The notes below the pieces were generated by a model that had not been told where the DNA came from, searched no databases, and saw only the letters and a program-made list of their open reading frames with translations. A DNA stretch of 64,000 bases. Origin: Cohnella fermenti. Its GTDB lineage: Bacteria; Bacillota; Bacilli; Paenibacillales; Paenibacillaceae. The translations under genes and the position numbers were made by a program. The stretch's first letter is position 1. Each line of letters opens with the position of its first letter. The DNA lies in contig NZ_SSOB01000005.1 of the NCBI RefSeq assembly GCF_004801405.1, positions 178,033 to 242,032 of the forward strand, in the 5' to 3' direction. This document shows positions 17,193 to 25,967 of this stretch, one piece after another.

Positions 17193-19016
17193 TTGAAGAG
17201 AATATTGGCGTTTAAGCAGAAGCTGGTCCTGACGTATGTCATCTTCATTGTGCTCCCCATGTCCGTGCTCGGTCTGGGCGCTTACCGCCTCTACAGCCAG
17301 GCCATGGAGCAGAAAGTAAGCGATTTCGTACAGCAAGTGGCCGTAAGCACCTCGTCGAATATCGAGATGTACATCCGCGAGCTGGAGCAATTCACGCTGA
17401 TGCCTTACTACAATCGCGAGCTGCAGGACATGCTGACATCAGGCGCGGCCGCCGAGGAGCTGTCGGACGCCGATATCAAGCAGACGCTGGAGCAGAACTT
17501 CAGCTTCTGGCAATCGCAGCGCGGCAGCATTGAAAATATCACTTACTTCAGCAAGCCGGGCGAAGGAACAAGACGCATCTACAGTCTTGGCTACCTGCTG
17601 CCCGGTCTTGCTGTCGAACAAATGCCCTGGTACGCCGCCTTTAACGATTCCGACGCGCTTGTCGCCGCCCTGAGCCTGCATCGGCCCGAAGCGAACCAGC
17701 TTGTGCAGGACGGAGAGCCGCTGCAGGTTTTTTCCCTCGTTCGCAAAATTTATTACTCCTCCACCTTGCTGAGAACCGCCGGCTACTTCCAGGTCGACTT
17801 TACGCTGGAGGATATCGAACGCATCATGAGCCGCGTCAACAAAGAGAAGAACGGCTCCTTCTTCGTCATCGACCAAGACGGGCAGATCGTGTACGCCGAC
17901 GATCCGGTGAAGCCCGAGCTGCTGTCCTCCGTCGCCGGTCTGGACGCCGACAGCTCCGGCCCGCAGACGATCTCGCTGGACAACAAGAAAACGATCGTCG
18001 TGCAGCACCCTGTGGGCAAGATGGGGTGGACGGTCATCGGGTACGTTCCCGTGTCGCGAATCGTATCGGGCATCGCTTCGGTCCGCAACTCCATGCTGCT
18101 GATCGGCACCGTCTGCATCGCCATCGCTCTCGTCGTATCCGCCGGCATCTCCTACCGCATGACCAAGCCGATCTACAGGCTGATCTCGCTGATCAAGCGG
18201 GTCGAGCGCGAGGACTTCGAGATCGAATACGACAATCCGCCGCGCAACGAGCTCGGACAGCTTATCCGCAGCTTCATCCGCATGAGCCGACGGCTCGACG
18301 AGACGATCCGCCATCTGTACCAGGCGGAGATTATACGCAAGGAGAGCGAGCTGCAGGCGCTCAAATCGCAGATCAATCCGCACTTTCTATTTAACACGCT
18401 GGAGACCATCAAGATGAGAGCGGAGCTCGACGAAGCCGACGGCACCGTCGACATGATCACGGCGCTCGGCAAGCTCGTCCGATCGTCGCTTCGACCCGGC
18501 GGCGATTTTATTACGCTGCAGGATGAGAAGAGCTACTTGATAAATTATTTCTTTATCCAGGAGAACCGCTACGGCGGACGCTTCGATATCGCGCTCCATG
18601 TCGAAGAAGCGCTGCTGACGGGCTATATCCCCAAGCTGCTCGTGCAGCCGCTCGTCGAGAATGCGTTCTATCACGGGCTCGAGATGAAGCCGGGCAAAGG
18701 CAAGCTGAACGTCAGCATCACGGCGGAGAGCGGCGCCGTCAAGGTGCTCGTCGCGGACGACGGCCTCGGCATCACGGCGGACCGCCTGATGGAGCTGCGA
18801 CGCCGGATCGGCGCGGAGATCCTTAAGCCGCAGCACGACGGCGGCAGCATCGGGCTGGTCAATGTAGCGGCCCGCATCCAACTGTACTTCGGTCCTCCTT
18901 ATTCGATGCGCATCGACAGCCGTCCCGGCGGCGGGACGGAGGTTGTCCTGCTGCTGCCCCTTATCGTCAGCGAAAGCGAGGTCGAACGCTATGTATCGGG
19001 TTATCATCGCGGATGA
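17193..19016 (+). CDS. YesM-type sensor histidine kinase (607 aa)
   Basis: TM1 (LVLTYVIFIVLPMSVLGLGAY) is followed by a ~250-residue extracellular Cache-like sensor, TM2 (SMLLIGTVCIAIALVVSAGI, about residue 300), a HAMP linker, a His_kinase domain with QINPHFLFN near residue 390, and a HATPase_c domain (QPLVENAFYHG, ADDGLGI, GSIGLVNV). This is the layout of YesM/LytS-type kinases that sense extracellular sugars or their binding proteins. The start is TTG at 17193, just before the first membrane segment with GGGGAG upstream; starts further left fall inside the hydrolase gene. It overlaps the regulator gene by 26 bp, and an ABC importer follows, so the pair probably controls that importer. Confidence 0.88.
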   Translation: MKRILAFKQKLVLTYVIFIVLPMSVLGLGAYRLYSQAMEQKVSDFVQQVAVSTSSNIEMYIRELEQFTLMPYYNRELQDMLTSGAAAEELSDADIKQTLEQNFSFWQSQRGSIENITYFSKPGEGTRRIYSLGYLLPGLAVEQMPWYAAFNDSDALVAALSLHRPEANQLVQDGEPLQVFSLVRKIYYSSTLLRTAGYFQVDFTLEDIERIMSRVNKEKNGSFFVIDQDGQIVYADDPVKPELLSSVAGLDADSSGPQTISLDNKKTIVVQHPVGKMGWTVIGYVPVSRIVSGIASVRNSMLLIGTVCIAIALVVSAGISYRMTKPIYRLISLIKRVEREDFEIEYDNPPRNELGQLIRSFIRMSRRLDETIRHLYQAEIIRKESELQALKSQINPHFLFNTLETIKMRAELDEADGTVDMITALGKLVRSSLRPGGDFITLQDEKSYLINYFFIQENRYGGRFDIALHVEEALLTGYIPKLLVQPLVENAFYHGLEMKPGKGKLNVSITAESGAVKVLVADDGLGITADRLMELRRRIGAEILKPQHDGGSIGLVNVAARIQLYFGPPYSMRIDSRPGGGTEVVLLLPLIVSESEVERYVSGYHRG

Positions 19017-19887
19017 CGAAGCCTCGATCCGTCAAGGCATCCGCAAAATATTGCAACGCTTCGCGCCGCAGTGGGAGCTCGTCGGCGATGCCGAGGACGG
19101 CGATGCCGCGATGCGGGAGATCGTTCGGCTGCAGCCCGACCTCGTCATTCTCGATTATCGGATGCCGGGGCTTACCGGCATCGAATGCTGCGAGCGGATT
19201 GCGGCGGAGGCGCCGCATATCCATCGGATTCTGCTGACGGCCTATCAGGAATTCCAACTGGCCAAGCAGGCGATCGGCTGCGGCGTTGCGGCGTTCATCA
19301 CCAAGCCGCTCGACCGCGGCGAGCTGCTGCAGACGCTGGACAAGGTCGCGCAGACGATCGACCAGGAACGCAGCGAACGGGCGCGGCTGGACGCCCTGCA
19401 GCAATCGCTCAGAGCCGCGCCCCTGGCCGAGAAGCTCTACTACAGGCACTTCCGTTCCGGGCAGGACGACCGGGAGCCGGCGGAGCAGAGCGAGCTGTCC
19501 CTGGAACAGTTGCTGCACGGCAACGGCGAGGAAGCCGATGCGATCGGGCAGCAGCGAAGCGCACCGGACGCTCCGCTGCTGCAGCGGGTCCAGCAGTTCG
19601 TCTCGGAGTCGCTGGCCGACGGCGTCAGCCTGCAATCGGTCGCCGATCGCTTCGGCATGAATGCGAGCTACTTCAGCCGTCGCTTCAAGTACGAGACGGG
19701 GCGGAATTTTGTCGTCTTCCTCAAAGAATGCCGCATGGAGCGGGCCAAGAAGCTGATCGAGCAGAGCGAGCACAGTCTTCAGGAGATCAGCGAGCTGATC
19801 GGGTATGCCGATCTCAAGCACTTCTATCGCGTCTTCAAAGAGCACACCTCGTATTCCCCCAGCGAGTACAAGAAGCGGCACAGCTAG
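18991..19887 (+). CDS. YesN-type response regulator with AraC DNA-binding domain (298 aa)
   Basis: The receiver domain begins at residue 2 (YRVIIADDEA), with Asp55 in VILDYRMPG and Lys in FITKPLD near 105. The C-terminal ~100 residues are an AraC-type double HTH (LQSVADRFGMNASYFSRRFKYETGRNF and LQEISELIGYADLKHFYRVFKEHT). The ATG at 18991 lies inside the end of the kinase gene (26-bp overlap), which indicates coupled translation. Its likely targets are the ABC importer genes that start 152 bp downstream and perhaps the GH106-like gene (inference). Confidence 0.9.
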   Translation: MYRVIIADDEASIRQGIRKILQRFAPQWELVGDAEDGDAAMREIVRLQPDLVILDYRMPGLTGIECCERIAAEAPHIHRILLTAYQEFQLAKQAIGCGVAAFITKPLDRGELLQTLDKVAQTIDQERSERARLDALQQSLRAAPLAEKLYYRHFRSGQDDREPAEQSELSLEQLLHGNGEEADAIGQQRSAPDAPLLQRVQQFVSESLADGVSLQSVADRFGMNASYFSRRFKYETGRNFVVFLKECRMERAKKLIEQSEHSLQEISELIGYADLKHFYRVFKEHTSYSPSEYKKRHS

Positions 19888-19999
19888 CGGCGGGCGGCAA
19901 GGCGGCGACAAGGCGGCGGCAAGGTAAAGAAATTCATCCGAAAGTAAAATCTCCCCCACTATCGTGCGTATCCGGCCTGAACTAAGATGAATACAGAAA

Positions 20000-20013
20000 T
20001 GATTACGCTTTCA
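20000..20013 (+). promoter_or_regulatory. Possible CcpA cre site
   Basis: TGATTACGCTTTCA matches the cre consensus TGWAANCGNTNWCA at all but two positions. It sits 27 bp upstream of the sugar-binding lipoprotein start, where catabolite repression would be expected. Sequence match only. Confidence 0.35.
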
Positions 20014-20039
20014 AATAATCTTTGTTGAGGGGGATGGCC

Positions 20040-21566
20040 ATGGTGACGAACAACGGCGTCAGAAGCTCTGCGGCTCTGGCCGCACTGGTTCTCTTGCTTA
20101 GCGCATGCGGCGGCAACAACGCCACGGGAGGCAATTCCGCTTCGCCGGCGCCGGCATCGAGCGGAGCCGCCAGCGGCACGGAAGGAAGCGCGGCTGGCGC
20201 GGCCGGCAATTGGACAGGCACGATCACGATGTATGCACAGTCGTACACGCCCAACGCCAAAAATATTGCCGGTCTGAAGCAACAGACGGCGCTGCAGGAT
20301 GTCGCCGACGAGTACGAGGCGGCCCACCCGGGCATCAAGATTGAATTCGTCGACGAAGAATTCAAGGACTATACCCAAACCGTTCGAGTCAAGGCTGCAG
20401 CCGGCGAATTGTTCGACGTATTCTGGGGCCAATGGGCCGATCTGAACAATACGTTCCCCAAGGGCATCGCGGAGGACTTGACGCCTTACTTCAATCAACC
20501 GAACCCGTATATTCCCGGCAAGGCAACCTGGGGCGAGGCGATGAATGCCACGGTCGTGAGCGAGACGAAGTCCCCGGACGGCAAGAGCTACAACATCAAC
20601 GGCGATTATGTGGCGACCGCGTTCTTCTACAACAAGGATCTGTTCGCGCAAGCGGGCATCTCCGCGCCCCCGGGCAGTTGGGCGGAGCTGATCGAGACGA
20701 CCAAGAAGCTGAAGGACGCCGGCATAACGGCCATGTCGCAGGCGCCGGATTACGACTGGTTCCAGCGCCACTTCCTGTCCGACTTCTACGCCGGGGAGTT
20801 CGAGCAGATCGCCGGCTACGACCAGAGCCCCGGCGTCTCCTCGCTGGATCAGAGCGTCGCCATCGACAAGGGCTTGCTGAACACCTCCGACGAGCGCTTT
20901 ATGGGGTGGTGGCCGCTGTTTAAGCAATTGACCGACAACTGGAAGCAGGATTACTTGTCGTCCGACCCCGGCGTCGTCGGCAGCAACGCGCGCAACGACT
21001 TCCTGGCCGGGAAAACCGCGATTTTCTATGACGGCAGTTGGCTTCCGGAGAACGCCAAGGACGCCAACGTGAACTTCGAGCTTGGCTCGTTCAACTTCCC
21101 GGTGCTGACGCAGTCGGACACCCCTTACACAACCGGCACCGACGTCTCCGGCGCGGTCGGCGGTCCCAACGCGGCCTTCCAGTTCGCCGTCGCGACCAAG
21201 CAGGCCGACTCCACCATGAAGGAAGAAGGCAAACAAGCCGCCGTCATCGACTGGCTGCAATTCGTCGGCACGCCGGCGAACGTCGAACGCATCGTCAACG
21301 AGCACGGCACCTTCGTGCCGACCTGGCCGGACACGAAGCCTGCGGAGAGCATGACCGAGCTCGCGAACCAGGCATCCAATGAATTGAAGGCGCTCGGCGT
21401 CGGCGGTTCCTCGCCCAATATGACCAAAAATATGCAGCGCATCTTCGGCCTCTACCTGAGCGGCAATATCGATCTCGCCAAAGCCACCTCCGAGGTGCAA
21501 AAAGAGCTGGACGCGGCGATCAAGGAATATCAATCCAAAAACAGCGTCGATCTGGGAACCTATTAA
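20040..21566 (+). CDS. Sugar ABC transporter substrate-binding lipoprotein (508 aa)
   Basis: A lipoprotein signal (SSAALAALVLLLSACGGNN) gives Cys23 in the lipobox LLSAC, followed by a Gly/Ser/Ala-rich tether and a type-1 extracellular solute-binding domain (family 1): VADEYEAAHPGIKIEFVDEE, VATAFFYNKDLFAQAGI, GKTAIFYDGSWLPENAK. It binds an oligosaccharide outside the membrane and delivers it to the two permeases encoded next. ATG 20040 is chosen over the ATG at 20034 because GAGGGGG then has a 6-bp spacing. No ATPase gene is nearby; these CUT1 importers usually share a common MsmX-like ATPase encoded elsewhere. Confidence 0.9.
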   Translation: MVTNNGVRSSAALAALVLLLSACGGNNATGGNSASPAPASSGAASGTEGSAAGAAGNWTGTITMYAQSYTPNAKNIAGLKQQTALQDVADEYEAAHPGIKIEFVDEEFKDYTQTVRVKAAAGELFDVFWGQWADLNNTFPKGIAEDLTPYFNQPNPYIPGKATWGEAMNATVVSETKSPDGKSYNINGDYVATAFFYNKDLFAQAGISAPPGSWAELIETTKKLKDAGITAMSQAPDYDWFQRHFLSDFYAGEFEQIAGYDQSPGVSSLDQSVAIDKGLLNTSDERFMGWWPLFKQLTDNWKQDYLSSDPGVVGSNARNDFLAGKTAIFYDGSWLPENAKDANVNFELGSFNFPVLTQSDTPYTTGTDVSGAVGGPNAAFQFAVATKQADSTMKEEGKQAAVIDWLQFVGTPANVERIVNEHGTFVPTWPDTKPAESMTELANQASNELKALGVGGSSPNMTKNMQRIFGLYLSGNIDLAKATSEVQKELDAAIKEYQSKNSVDLGTY

Positions 21567-21586
21567 GGCGCTGGGTGGATCACAGG

Positions 21587-21623
21587 AAAAAGGGAGCCGC
21601 CGCTTGCACGCGCTCCCTTTTTC
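21587..21623 (+). terminator. Hairpin with T-run between binding-protein and permease genes
   Basis: GGGAGC / GCTCCC arms preceded by AAAAA and followed by TTTTTC. It sits 20 bp after the binding-protein stop. Such partial terminators commonly let the binding protein be made in excess over the permeases. Confidence 0.6.
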
Positions 21624-21658
21624 TATCGCCCGAGCGCCCATGAGAGGAAAGGTGCCGC

Positions 21659-22540
21659 ATGACAGGCAAAACAAAGCTCAAAACCGCGCTGACCGGATAC
21701 GCTTTTATCCTGCCGACGTTTATTTTCCTGATCTGGTTTATGTATTATCCGGTCTATCAGGCTCTGATCGGCGCCTTCACCGATTGGGACGGCTTCAATG
21801 CGCCGCATTATATCGGCCTGGACAACTTCGTGCGGCTTGTTGGCGACGAAGTGCTGCGGCAATCCACGATCAACGCCTTGATCTGGGTCGTCCTGTCGAT
21901 CGTGCTGGCCGTCGTCCCTCCGTTCCTCGTCGCAGAGCTGATTTTCCACTTAAGACGCGAACGGGCGCAATACGTCTACCGGACACTCTTCGTCGTGCCG
22001 ATCGTCATTCCCGGCATCGTCACCATCCTGCTGTGGCGGTTCCTGTACCAGGGAGACGGCGCCATCAACCAGTTGCTGAAGCTGATCGGGCTCGATTCCT
22101 TGCAGCAGCTCTGGCTCGGCGATCCGAATATCGCGCTGTATTCGATCATCCTGATGGGCTTCCCGTGGATCAGCGCCTTTAATCTGCTCATCTTCTACTC
22201 CGGTCTGCAGAGCATCTCCTCCGAGGTGCTGGAGGCCGCCAGGCTGGAAGGAGCGACGGGCTGGAAGCGCGTATGGCGGATCGACATTCCTTCTTCCTAT
22301 CCGCAACTGCGGCTGATCGTCATCCTGACGCTGATCGGCAGCCTGCAGAACATCATCCCTCCGCTCATCATGACGAACGGCGGTCCCGGCTATTCCACCT
22401 ATGTGCCGATCCTGCATATGTACAACGTCTCGACCGTCAACGGCGAGTTCGGGTACGGCATGTCGATCGCGCTTGTCATGTTTGTCATCATCTTGCTGCT
22501 GACCCTGATCAACATGAAGCTGATCAAATCCGAATCCTGA
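21659..22540 (+). CDS. Sugar ABC transporter permease, MalF/LacF-like (293 aa)
   Basis: Six hydrophobic helices (first: TGYAFILPTFIFLIWFMYYPV). The conserved EAA loop that contacts the ATPase is EVLEAARLEGATGWKRVWRIDIP near residues 185-205. GAGAGGAAAGG precedes the ATG. It lies 92 bp after the binding-protein gene and 18 bp before the second permease, so the three form one importer. Inner-membrane subunit of a CUT1-type system; substrate probably a rhamnose-containing oligosaccharide by context. Confidence 0.9.
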   Translation: MTGKTKLKTALTGYAFILPTFIFLIWFMYYPVYQALIGAFTDWDGFNAPHYIGLDNFVRLVGDEVLRQSTINALIWVVLSIVLAVVPPFLVAELIFHLRRERAQYVYRTLFVVPIVIPGIVTILLWRFLYQGDGAINQLLKLIGLDSLQQLWLGDPNIALYSIILMGFPWISAFNLLIFYSGLQSISSEVLEAARLEGATGWKRVWRIDIPSSYPQLRLIVILTLIGSLQNIIPPLIMTNGGPGYSTYVPILHMYNVSTVNGEFGYGMSIALVMFVIILLLTLINMKLIKSES

Positions 22541-22558
22541 GGACGGGAGGTCCAACCG

Positions 22559-23386
22559 ATGCGCGCTCTCCGCCGGCCAGGAGCGGGGCAATTGTTGCTG
22601 CTGCTGCTGCTCGTGTTCAACCTGCTGCCCATTTATTTTATTGTTGAGAATTCCGTCAAGACTCCGCTCGAATTCGCCTCCAGTACGCTGAATTTCCCCC
22701 AGACGCTGCAATGGAGCAATTATGGCGTTGCCTGGGAGAAAATCGGCGGATCGCTCTACCATACGTCCGTCATCATCGCGGCCAGCATCGTCGCCATCGT
22801 CGCCTTCTCCGCGATGAGCGCCTACGCGTTCTCCAAGCTTCGCTTCCCGCTCCAAAACGCGCTGTTCCTGCTGGTGTTCGGCCTGCTTCTGATTCCGGGC
22901 TTCCTGACGCTGATCCCGCTTTATCTGCAGATCAAGAAGCTGGGCATAAGCGACAGCTACCTGGCGCTTATTCTTCCTTACATCGCAGGCGGACAGGCGT
23001 TCAGCATCTTCGTCCTCAAGACGTTCTTCGAACAGCTGCCGGACGAGATCTTCGAAGCGGCCCGCATCGACGGCGCCGGCAATATCCGCATCTTCTCGAC
23101 CATCGTGCTGCCGCTCTCCGTCCCGATCTGCACCACCGTCGCCATCATCAACATCACGAGCCTGTGGAACGATTACCTGCTGCCGTCGCTGCTGCTAAAC
23201 CGCGCCCATCAGACCGTCACGATGGCGCTCGTCTCGTTCGAAGCGGCCGCCGGCAACTACGGTCTCAGCGATTACGGCGGCATGATGGCCGCCTATCTGA
23301 TCGCCGCCGTCCCGCTGCTGCTGCTGTTCTCGCTGCTGATGCGCAACTTCGTCGAAGGCATCTCCAGCGGTTCGATCAAGATGTAG
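22559..23386 (+). CDS. Sugar ABC transporter permease, MalG/LacG-like (275 aa)
   Basis: Six membrane segments with the EAA motif EIFEAARIDGAGNIRIFSTIVLP near residues 160-185 and the MalG-type C-terminus (RNFVEGISSGSIKM). A good site (GGGAGG, 8 bp) precedes ATG 22559. It pairs with the preceding permease. A 15-bp tandem repeat begins immediately after its stop. Confidence 0.9.
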   Translation: MRALRRPGAGQLLLLLLLVFNLLPIYFIVENSVKTPLEFASSTLNFPQTLQWSNYGVAWEKIGGSLYHTSVIIAASIVAIVAFSAMSAYAFSKLRFPLQNALFLLVFGLLLIPGFLTLIPLYLQIKKLGISDSYLALILPYIAGGQAFSIFVLKTFFEQLPDEIFEAARIDGAGNIRIFSTIVLPLSVPICTTVAIINITSLWNDYLLPSLLLNRAHQTVTMALVSFEAAAGNYGLSDYGGMMAAYLIAAVPLLLLFSLLMRNFVEGISSGSIKM

Positions 23387-23394
23387 CCGGTTAT

Positions 23395-23455
23395 CATGCA
23401 GTCGGTCACCATGCAGTCGGTCACCATGCAGTCGGTCACCATGCAGCCGCTCACC
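23395..23455 (+). repeat. 15-bp tandem repeat (4 units)
   Basis: ATGCAGTCGGTCACC is repeated three times exactly and a fourth time with two changes, beginning a few bases after the permease stop. It reads in frame as MQSVT repeats but is followed by nothing that looks coding, so I treat it as a non-coding tandem repeat. Confidence 0.85.
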
Positions 23456-23711
23456 AGAGAACAAGAACGTCGCCGGTTGCGCCTTCCGCCCGGCAAGCGG
23501 AGCCGTCGAACGTCCACGGCAGCGGTTCTTCGCTGTGCAGATCGAGCATCGCGAAGCCCGCAGGCGGCTTCGGGCCGTCAAGGGGCGGCAGCACGGTCAG
23601 CGTCGCGTTCTCCAGCGAACGGACCTCGATCGCGCGCTGCTGCGCATAAGTCGTCGTCTGGGCTTCGCGGCACGCAACGACCGCGCGGCGGCGCTCCCGA
23701 AATCTATACAT
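23451..23711 (-). pseudogene. Possible remnant of a gene 3' end
   Basis: An 86-residue frame ends ...LDLHSEEPLPWTFDGSACR...VLVLW and has protein-like composition over its last ~60 residues, while the first ~25 are Arg-rich and implausible. There is no ribosome-binding site. It lies in a repeat-rich gap between the permease gene and the next 178-bp element. I cannot name the parent protein; it may be the tail of a carbohydrate-active enzyme or simply chance. Confidence 0.3.
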
Positions 23712-23740
23712 TCGGCCTGGATGACATACGCTTCCGCAGA

Positions 23741-23786
23741 AAAACGGTCAGGGAAGCTCGCGGGGAGCTTGCTCTGACCGTTTTTT
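23741..23786 (+). terminator. Rho-independent terminator downstream of the ABC importer
   Basis: AAAACGGTCAG and CTGACCGTTTTTT form an 11-bp stem with a 22-nt loop that contains an inner hairpin (AGCTCGC/GGGAGCT). T-runs on both sides make it potentially bidirectional. Confidence 0.8.
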
Positions 23787-23867
23787 GGGTGGCGGATTGG
23801 GTGGCGGATTGGGCTGCGGAGGGTATGCGAGGTGCTATTCGCTCATCAGGCCTGATGACTTTTGCGA

Positions 23868-24045
23868 TTTTATATCATTTTTCACATTCGTCGGCGTGGA
23901 TTAGGGGAATTTGAGCCGTTTTATGTGATATTTCGCATATATACGATAACTCGAGCCGGGAATGTCTCTATGAATGTGATTTTTCGCATATAATCGCCCA
24001 AACGACCCGTTTTCGTGCTGCGCGAATGTGGTTTTTCACATAAAT
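23868..24045 (+). repeat. 178-bp dispersed palindromic element, copy B
   Basis: Units start at 23872, 23923, 23974 and 24026 (51, 51, 52). Unit 1 is degenerate (ATATCATTTTTCACAT); units 3 and 4 are ATGTGATTTTTCGCAT and ATGTGGTTTTTCACAT. The preceding GATGACTTTTGCGATTTTATAT resembles the sequence before copy C. It lies between convergent genes. Confidence 0.9.
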
Positions 24046-24055
24046 TCCTGCCTCC

Positions 24056-24300
24056 AGCGGGTTCGGTGGGGTCGATGGGGGTGGCGGATTCGATGGGTTC
24101 AATGAGATTGATGAGTTCGATAGGTTCGGTGAGTTGGTTGGGGCGATAAGTTTGATGAGTTCGGTGAGTTTGGCGGATTCAGTAGGTTCGGTGAGTTGGG
24201 AGGGTGAATAGGTTCGATGGATTCGATGGATTCGATGGATTTGATGGATTTGATGGATTTGATGAGTTCGGCGGGTTCGATGAGTTCGGTGGAGTCGAGG
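24056..24300 (+). repeat. Degenerate 9-bp tandem repeat (GATGGATTC-like)
   Basis: Nine-base units such as GATGGATTC, GATGGATTT and GATGAGTTC run through this stretch and are most regular from 24216 to about 24275. The stretch follows copy B of the dispersed element directly. It gives low-complexity reading frames on both strands, which I do not consider genes. Confidence 0.8.
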
Positions 24301-24375
24301 GGTTCCGGCCGCCTTCATTGCTCTTGTAGAGCTCGAATGGGGGGGGCGGAACCCGCGCTCTTCCGGTGCGATGCC

Positions 24376-24462
24376 TCAGTTCAAATTGCCGGGCACCGAT
24401 TTTAGAATTTTGCCGGATGGGTGCGGCTGCGCCCCGGATACGGCAGGTCTAATGAGCTTCAT
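24376..24462 (-). CDS. Small ORF (28 aa) coupled to the radical SAM gene; possible peptide substrate
   Basis: ATG at 24462 opens a 28-codon frame starting MKLIRPAVSG and ending SVPGNLN. It has a full-strength Shine-Dalgarno, AAGGAGGTGA, located inside the last codons of the upstream radical SAM gene, and the start overlaps that gene's TAG stop by 14 bp. A strong site placed there argues for real, coupled translation. The N-terminus MKxxRPxV resembles leader starts of several peptides modified by radical SAM/SPASM enzymes, so it could be a RiPP precursor, although it lacks Cys and aromatic residues. No similar protein is known to me; function unproven. Confidence 0.45.
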   Translation of the reverse strand: MKLIRPAVSGAQPHPSGKILKSVPGNLN

Positions 24463-25805
24463 GTGGCCATTCACCTCCTTCGCGGCGTTGTTCCTGCCTC
24501 CACAGCAGGCCGAGCACCCGCTTGAGCTGCCTCTTCTCATGCGGGCAAGGGCGTTGTCCCGTGCGAATCCGGTACAGCGGACAATGATTGCCCTGGCAGG
24601 CCGGACGGAAAAAGCAGGAGCGGCACACGGAGTCCCGTTCTTCTCCCGAGTCGGTCCAGAGCGCAATCTTGTCCCTGTCGAGCTGCACGCTCCCGTCCGG
24701 GAACAGCCGGCCGACCCGATTCGCCTCGTCGTCGAGCGCGATCGAGCACTTGTACAGCCGACCGTCCGAGCCGACGACAAGCGAGTTCGACTTGGCGGCG
24801 TAGCCACACCGAGCCGGACGGCATAAGCGCGTCCGCGATCGTCTCGCTCATCGCGAGCCCGCAGCCGATGCCGCGGCCCGTCAGCTCCCACAGATGCCGG
24901 TCGGCCGCCGTCCGGTCGCAGACGGGAATCCGCTCGTCGCCCGGGCCGCCCCAGCGGCCGACCGGCCTGACGAGCAGCCGGAACCGGTCGTCTCCGCCGA
25001 ACAGGGCCGCCAGTTCCTCCAGCAATTCCGGCACGACGCCGACAATATCCTCGTCGAAGTTAACCCGCAAATCGATCTCGAAAGGATCGCTTAGAGCGCG
25101 CAGCCCATGCAGATTGGCGACAATCGTCGCGTAGGTCGGCCCGCCCGCGCGCAGCTTCCTCCTCCGATCGTGAACCGCGGACTTCCCGTCCAGCGTCACC
25201 ATGTACCGGCGAATGCCGCAATCCAGCAACCGCTTCATTCGTTCCCTCGTCAGCCAATACCCGTTGGTGGACATATCCGCCGAATAGCCCGCTCCGCCTC
25301 GCGCGCAACTGTCCATAAAGCTGAGGGACAGCTCCTCGATCGCGCCTGCCGCAAGCAGCGGCTCCCCGCCGAACCAACTGACCGACAGATGCTCGATCCC
25401 GGGTGCCATCCGCCGGACGTACGCGCCGAGGCCGTCGAGCGTCTCCCGGCTCATCGCGCCGCGGGGGAACGTCTGGTAGCAATAGGTGCAGCGGAAGTTG
25501 CAGGCTTCCGTCGGCATGATGACCAAGTGCTGCGACTTCGCCGCCTTCAGCGCCTCGTGCAGCCGCTGCGCCTGCACCTGTTCGTCCGCGCCCGCCGGCG
25601 TCAAGAATCCGGCTTCGGCCAGCTCGGCCGCCAATCCTGCGTTCGCCTCCGCAACCCTTCCTTGGTTCAGCAGCCCGCGCGCTTCCCGCGCCTCCTTCGG
25701 CGAGAGGGACGCGATCGCTCCGGTCAGGCTGTTGCAGAGCATCGCCCCCCGATCTTCCGTGCTTGCCATGCGGGTATATCGAGAGACCGTCCATCTTCGC
25801 TCCAT
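24449..25805 (-). pseudogene. Radical SAM/SPASM peptide maturase-like gene with a frameshift
   Basis: The N-terminus has a short RRE-like region (CNSLTGAIASL), then the radical SAM core: CNFRCTYCYQ near residues 102-111 (4Fe-4S ligands), SVSWFGGEPL and the tail of the barrel. At about 24804-24805 the frame breaks: after MPSGSV the expected SPASM start CYAAKSNSLVVG continues in another frame, because the DNA reads TGTGGCTAC where TGTGCTAC would keep the frame. The shifted frame then carries all SPASM cysteines (GRLYKC, VCRSC, PACQGNHC, RPCPHE) and ends at 24449. One base insertion thus separates two intact halves: a recent mutation or a sequencing error. Such enzymes make thioether or other crosslinks in peptides. 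It is divergent from acetolactate synthase. Confidence 0.75.
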
Positions 25806-25876
25806 GCCAACTCACAACCTTGCCTTCAGTATCCTCCAGTATGCAGCTTCACTTTAACACAATCGGACCGGGCTCA

Positions 25877-25894
25877 TTGTGACGCCCGTCACCC
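25877..25894 (+). promoter_or_regulatory. FNR/Rex-like palindrome upstream of acetolactate synthase
   Basis: TTGTGACGCCCGTCACCC contains GTGACG-CC-CGTCAC and fits the TGTGA-N6-TCAC pattern of FNR/CRP and Rex sites. TAGGAT at 25915-25920 is a plausible -10; with a start point near 25927 the palindrome centre is at -41.5, the usual position for a CRP/FNR-type activator. Confidence 0.6.
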
Positions 25895-25967
25895 GGACGC
25901 TTCCGTTTATCTGCTAGGATGGGAGCTATGTCCCGACACCGCAATTCAGCGAAGGAGGAATCGGTTC

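Noticed and set aside
23968..24318. Repetitive His/Ile/Asn frame on the minus strand
   Set aside because: Low-complexity reading of the 9-bp tandem repeat and part of the 178-bp element.
25107..25967. N-terminal extension of acetolactate synthase to 25107
   Set aside because: It runs antisense through the radical SAM gene; ATG 25968 has a strong ribosome-binding site and gives the normal family length.
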